A stretch of DNA of 64,000 nt. It comes from CAYYWP01 sp050176585. Lineage in GTDB: Bacteria; Desulfobacterota; Binatia; HRBIN30; CADEER01. Location of the stretch: contig JBFXHX010000001.1 in assembly GCA_050176585.1 (NCBI GenBank), positions 286,513 through 350,512 of the forward strand, in the 5' to 3' direction. This document shows positions 60,265 to 64,000 of the stretch, piece after piece (position 1 is the stretch's first letter; each line of letters opens with the position of its first letter). Position numbers and translations under genes: made by a program. Under the pieces are notes generated by a model. It did no database searches, was not told where the DNA came from, and saw only the letters and a program-made list of their open reading frames with translations.

Positions 60265-62369
60265 ACGTCGGCTCGCTGGCGGGCCCCGGCGGCACGGCGA
60301 TCGTCAGCTTTCGAGTCACGATTGTCGATCCGTTGCCGGCCGGCGTCACTGCCGTGCGCAATCAGGCGCACGTCACGGGTGCGAATTTTTCAGCCGAGCC
60401 GAGTGACGACCCTGCTACCGGTCCCGCGCACGACGCGACGGCGACCAACGTGATCGCGGCTCCAGCTGGGAACTTGGAAAAGCGGGCGATCTTGCTTGCC
60501 GATGCCGACCAAGATGGCTTCCCCAGCCCCGGCGATACGCTCTTGTATCAAATCACCTATGTGAATATCGGCAACGCCGCGACGCCGGGCGGGATTCAAG
60601 CGATAGACATTTTGGATCCCAACACCACCCTGGTGGTCGGTTCCGTGGTGATGAACCAGGGCGTGATCACCAGCGGCAACAACCCGGGCGATACGCGGGT
60701 CGAGGCCCTGGTAGGGCCGATCGCCGGTCGAGGCGGGCGATTTACGGCCAGCTTCGAGGCGACCATCAACGATCCGTTACCGGCGGAAGTCACGCAGGTA
60801 CGCAACCAGGGTCTCGGCTTCCTCAACTCGGCGCTGTTCGCGGTGACGGATGATCCGACGACCGATGCGCTGGATGATGCAACGGTGACGCAGGTCACCG
60901 GTGCGCTGGTTGGTTCCGCCACGAAAGTGGCCACTCTCTTCGAGGATGCCGACGGCAACGGCTCGCCGAGTGCGGGCGATACGCTGCTGTACCGGTTCGA
61001 TTTCACGAATACCGGTAACACGCCGCTGTCCGGCATCAGCGCCGTCGACACGCCCGATCCTAACACCGCGCTGGTGGTTGGCTCGGTACAACTCAGCCTC
61101 GGCACCATCACCAGCGGCAACGGCCCAGGTGACACCACGATCGCGGCGGATATCGGCACGATTCCGCCGGGCGTGCGCGTGCAAGGGAGCTTCCTGGCGA
61201 CGATCGATGACCCGCTCCCGGCGGGTGTGACCCAAGTATCGAATCAAGCGCAGGGCTTCACGTTCGGATTTCCTACTGGAGGTAGCGACGACCCGAGCAC
61301 TGCGATCGCCAACGATCCTACGGTGACGCAGGTGACGGATGCGCCGGCCGCCGCCGCAACGAAGATCGCCACGCTCTTCGACGATGCCGACGGAAACAGC
61401 GCGCCGAGCGCGGGCGATACACTGCTGTATCGGTTCGAATTCACGAACACTGGCAACACGGCCCTCTCTGGTATCAGCGCCGTGGATACGCTCGATCCCC
61501 ACACCGCGCTGGTCCTCGGCTCGGTGCAACTCACTCACGGCACGATCACCAGCGGCAACAACCCCGGCGATACCGGGGTCGCCGCGGATATCGGAACCAT
61601 ACCCGCCGGCGTGCGCGTACAGGGCAGCTTCCTGGCGACGATCGACGACCCGCTGCCGGCGGGCGTGACGCAGATCACGAACCAGGCGCAGGGGTACACC
61701 TTCGGGATCCCGACCGGCGGCAGCGACGATCCGAGCACGGCGGCGCCGAACGACGCCACCGTGGTCACGCTGATCACGCAGTCGCAACCGACGCCGACGG
61801 GTACGTCTTCGCCCACGCCAACCGCGACTGCGGTACCGGTACAAACCGCAACGCCTGGGCCGCCAGTCCTCGAGGTCAACAAGACGTCCGCTTCGCGGGT
61901 CGCTCCCGGTGACAACGCGGTCTACACGGTCCGCTACGCGAACGCGGGCGGCTCTCCGGCGACCGGACTGGTGATCACCGAAACCGTGCCGCAGCACACG
62001 ACCTTCTACGCAGCCGCGAGCACACCCGCCTGGTCATGCGCGGACGGCAGCCCATCCGCGACGGTTTGCACGCTGAGCGTACCGGATTTATCACCGGGCC
62101 AAAGCCGACAGGTGCTATTCGCCGTTCGCGTTGATCCCACGCTGACAACCGGCATCATTGGCAATACGGTCACGATCACCGGTGCGGGAGCGGCCGGGAG
62201 CGCAGGCGCGGAGAGTACGCTGCGGGTAGGCCGTCCCGTACCGGCGCCGCTATTGACCGCCTGGGGCTTCGCAGCGCTGCTGGCGCTGCTCGCCGGGATC
62301 TCTTTGGTGGGCTTCCAACGTCTGGCCGCGCGGCGACCGCGGCCCGGTGCAGACGACACGGCGCGGTAA
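60018..62369 (+). CDS. Giant TPT-repeat/DUF11 surface protein, 3' segment
   Basis: This frame continues the module series. Module 5 starts ISVAKIAVLDTDADSNGIVSPGD, followed by modules 6 (DADQDGFPSPGD), 7 (DADGNGSPSAGD) and 8 (DADGNSAPSAGD). A short TPT stretch then leads to a ninth DUF11-like module (LEVNKTSASRVAPGD). The protein ends with a hydrophobic helix (about LLTAWGFAALLALLAGISLVGF) and an Arg-rich tail, a PEP-CTERM/IPTL-like sorting or membrane anchor pattern. The codons just before 60018 still fit the family (DPTITRLAPV), so 60018 is not a true start. One deleted base around 59980-59990 would join both segments into one protein of more than 2200 residues. Confidence 0.85.
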   Translation: MPAISVAKIAVLDTDADSNGIVSPGDTLRYHVAIHNSGDEAAADVLLVDLPDASTPLVVGSVQTSAGVVAEGNASGDTTVRVNVGSLAGPGGTAIVSFRVTIVDPLPAGVTAVRNQAHVTGANFSAEPSDDPATGPAHDATATNVIAAPAGNLEKRAILLADADQDGFPSPGDTLLYQITYVNIGNAATPGGIQAIDILDPNTTLVVGSVVMNQGVITSGNNPGDTRVEALVGPIAGRGGRFTASFEATINDPLPAEVTQVRNQGLGFLNSALFAVTDDPTTDALDDATVTQVTGALVGSATKVATLFEDADGNGSPSAGDTLLYRFDFTNTGNTPLSGISAVDTPDPNTALVVGSVQLSLGTITSGNGPGDTTIAADIGTIPPGVRVQGSFLATIDDPLPAGVTQVSNQAQGFTFGFPTGGSDDPSTAIANDPTVTQVTDAPAAAATKIATLFDDADGNSAPSAGDTLLYRFEFTNTGNTALSGISAVDTLDPHTALVLGSVQLTHGTITSGNNPGDTGVAADIGTIPAGVRVQGSFLATIDDPLPAGVTQITNQAQGYTFGIPTGGSDDPSTAAPNDATVVTLITQSQPTPTGTSSPTPTATAVPVQTATPGPPVLEVNKTSASRVAPGDNAVYTVRYANAGGSPATGLVITETVPQHTTFYAAASTPAWSCADGSPSATVCTLSVPDLSPGQSRQVLFAVRVDPTLTTGIIGNTVTITGAGAAGSAGAESTLRVGRPVPAPLLTAWGFAALLALLAGISLVGFQRLAARRPRPGADDTAR
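60905..61765 (+). repeat. Recent tandem duplication of one DUF11 module
   Basis: Modules 7 (about 60905-61335) and 8 (about 61338-61765) are very similar at DNA level over about 430 bp, including long shared runs such as 'gcgtgcgcgt' and 'agcttcctggcgacgatcga'. Other modules are only protein-similar. It is a recent module duplication. Confidence 0.75.
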
Positions 62370-62375
62370 CGCCCG

Positions 62376-64000
62376 TCAGGGCGGCCCGCTGGAGGTGCCG
62401 CGTGCTGGGCCCGACTCCCACCAGCCGCGCCGGCCCGTCCACTTCGCTGCTTCCAGGACCGGTGAAATCGTCAGCGCCAAGCCCAGCACGATCACCCAAT
62501 CCGTGGCGGTGAGCGGAAAGGTGCCGAATGGCGCGTGCAGAAAGGGCACGTAGACGAGCAACGCTAGCAGCCCCAACTCCCACCCGATCGCCACGTTCAA
62601 CCAGCGGTTGGCGAATGGCCGATGCAGCACCGACCGGTGCTCGGACCGGAAGTTGTAGGCTTTGAAGAATTGGATCAGCACGAGCGATACGAACGTCATC
62701 GTCATCGCTTCGGTCACATCGCGGCCGGAGCGCAGTGCCCACGCGAACAGCGCGAGATTCATCACGGCGGACCACACACCGCCGATGATCAGCAGAGCGA
62801 CGACCGGAGGGCTGAAGATGCCGACGTGCGGCTTCCGAGGTGGGCGCCGCATGAGATCGTCGTCAGGCGGATCCAGGGCCAGCGCCAACGCCGGGAGGCC
62901 GTCGGTCGCCAGATTCACGTACAGGATCTGCACCGCCGTGAGCGGCAGCGGCAACCCACACAACACCGCACCGGCCATCAGCAGGATCTCCCCAATGTTC
63001 GATGACAGCAGGTACATCAGGTACTTCTTGATGTTGTCGAAGACGGCGCGGCCCTCTTCGATGGCCGCGACGATCGAGGCGAAGTTGTCGTCCGTGAGTG
63101 TCATCGCCGCCGCTTCTCTGCTCACGTCGGTGCCCGTGATGCCCATCGCGATGCCGACCGACGCCCGTTTGAGCGCGGGCGCGTCGTTCACGCCGTCGCC
63201 GGTCATCGCCACGCACTGGCCGCGCTGCTGTAATGCGGTGACGACGCGCAGTTTGTCGGCCGGCGACACGCGCGCGTACACCTCAATGTCCGGCGCGGTG
63301 CGCGCAAGCTCCTCGGCGTCCATGTCGGCGAGCTCGGCCCCGCTGACGACGCGGCCGCTCCGGAGGATGCCGAGCTCGGCGGCGACCGCCCGGGCGGTGA
63401 GCGGATGGTCGCCGGTGATCATCACCGGCTTGATACCGGCGGCTTCGCACGTATGGATCGCCGCGCGAGCCTCCGGCCGCGGCGGGTCCATGATGCCCAC
63501 CAATCCGAGAAACGTGAGGCCCTCATACGTGTTCTCGAGCGGCGCGCGCGGTTTCTCGGCAACTCCCAACACCCGCAGCGCCTGGTTGGACAGCTCGCTC
63601 ACGCGGCGCAGCAACTGTTCCCGATCCGCGCTCTCGAGCGGGCGAACCGCTTCGTCCAGCACCTGTGATTCGCACGAGCGCAGGATCACTTCCGGCGCGC
63701 CTTTTACGTAGGCCACGGTGCCGCAGTCAGGCGTGCGATGCAGGGTGGTCATGCGCTTCGTGCTCGAATCGAACGGGATCTCGGCCACCCGCGGGTATTG
63801 CGCATCCAGCTGCCCGCGTTCGAGCCCGGCTTTGGCGGCGGCCACGACCAGGGCGCCTTCGGTCGGATCGCCTTGGAGCTGCCATCCACTGCCGTCCGGG
63901 CTCGCCATGACGCGCGCGTCCGAGGACAGCGCGGCGGCGCGCAACAGCGCCGTCAGCGCGGCGGGCGGGTCTATGCTCGCCCCACCTTCCATGAAGTCAC
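62376..64000 (-). CDS. P2A-type calcium ATPase, C-terminal half
   Basis: The frame is open to the window edge and lacks its start and the DKTGT phosphorylation site. Visible P-type ATPase parts are the nucleotide domain (DPTEGALVVAA, FDSSTKRM, KGAPEVIL), the hinge motifs TGDHPLTA and TGDGVNDAPALKRA, and six C-terminal helices. Helix M5 has SSNIGEI and M6 has VNLATDGLPALALALDPPDD, with Asn and Glu in M5 and Asn, Thr and Asp in M6 as in SERCA-type pumps. In M8 the SERCA glutamate of site I appears to be Gln (SLVLIQFFKAYN), so one Ca2+ site may be lost. It converges on the surface-protein gene with six bases between stops. Confidence 0.9.
   Translation of the reverse strand, partial: DFMEGGASIDPPAALTALLRAAALSSDARVMASPDGSGWQLQGDPTEGALVVAAAKAGLERGQLDAQYPRVAEIPFDSSTKRMTTLHRTPDCGTVAYVKGAPEVILRSCESQVLDEAVRPLESADREQLLRRVSELSNQALRVLGVAEKPRAPLENTYEGLTFLGLVGIMDPPRPEARAAIHTCEAAGIKPVMITGDHPLTARAVAAELGILRSGRVVSGAELADMDAEELARTAPDIEVYARVSPADKLRVVTALQQRGQCVAMTGDGVNDAPALKRASVGIAMGITGTDVSREAAAMTLTDDNFASIVAAIEEGRAVFDNIKKYLMYLLSSNIGEILLMAGAVLCGLPLPLTAVQILYVNLATDGLPALALALDPPDDDLMRRPPRKPHVGIFSPPVVALLIIGGVWSAVMNLALFAWALRSGRDVTEAMTMTFVSLVLIQFFKAYNFRSEHRSVLHRPFANRWLNVAIGWELGLLALLVYVPFLHAPFGTFPLTATDWVIVLGLALTISPVLEAAKWTGRRGWWESGPARGTSSGPP

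Overview
This window is GC-rich DNA from a Gram-negative bacterium. The evidence for that is an RND efflux tricistron with an outer-membrane factor, Tat-exported enzymes and peptidoglycan L,D-transpeptidases. The mix of an LLM-class flavin oxidoreductase beside an alpha/beta hydrolase, a type III CoA-transferase, a giant TPT-repeat/DUF11 surface protein and short dispersed GC-rich repeats resembles uncultured Binatia-like (deltaproteobacteria-like) lineages. That placement is inference. Three runs of exactly 100 N (52165-52264, 55497-55596, 57681-57780) mark scaffold joins of unknown true length, so this is a draft assembly, probably metagenomic.

Layout. 1-10 kb: 3' end of a CaiB/BaiF CoA-transferase, a YihY-type membrane protein, DNA polymerase III delta, an MgtE magnesium channel, a heavily decayed HerA/DUF853 ATPase pseudogene, a large AsmA-like DUF748 protein and MscL. 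10-22 kb: sterol desaturase-like hydroxylase, metallophosphoesterase, beta-carbonic anhydrase, two overlapping L,D-transpeptidases, a histidine-kinase remnant, alpha/beta hydrolase plus LLM oxidoreductase, a MORN-like lipoprotein, three related single-domain response regulators and a Na/Ca antiporter. 21.8-28.3 kb (minus strand): a caa3-type cytochrome oxidase operon made of CtaG, a triheme cytochrome c, a monoheme lipoprotein cytochrome c, CoxB with fused cytochrome c, a CoxA-CoxC fusion and a small membrane protein.

29.1-35.2 kb: a compact six-gene redox cluster made of a NarI-like membrane cytochrome, a NasA/NapA-like molybdopterin enzyme, a four-cluster ferredoxin subunit, a Tat-anchored high-potential Rieske protein, a DUF6755 mini-membrane protein and a TehA/TDT transporter. 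Each part is recognisable, but I know of no characterised complex with this composition, and it is the best candidate here for an undescribed system. 35.2-45.1 kb: regulatory debris, an OmpR/QseC-type two-component pair, CmoA plus an ICMT-like methyltransferase, and a TolC/HlyD/CzcA-type RND efflux operon.

45.3-50 kb: a nitric-oxide defence unit. A NorR-like sigma-54 activator is divergent from a RIC/ScdA di-iron repair protein and a quinol-type NO reductase, and a near-consensus -24/-12 promoter lies in the divergent region. 50.4-55.5 kb: multidomain histidine kinases and receiver proteins on the minus strand, interrupted by assembly gaps. 55.6-62.4 kb: a giant surface protein with two related N-terminal domains, a roughly 500-residue T-P-T-x linker, nine DUF11-type modules and a C-terminal membrane anchor. 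It is split by one apparent frameshift near 59985. 62.4-64 kb: C-terminal half of a P2A calcium-type ATPase running off the window.

Working together, the genes suggest a respiratory organism able to reduce oxygen (caa3 oxidase), detoxify NO and move electrons through a membrane-linked Mo/Fe-S/Rieske module, with heavy investment in signal transduction and surface proteins. No tRNA, rRNA, CRISPR array or intact insertion sequence was seen.
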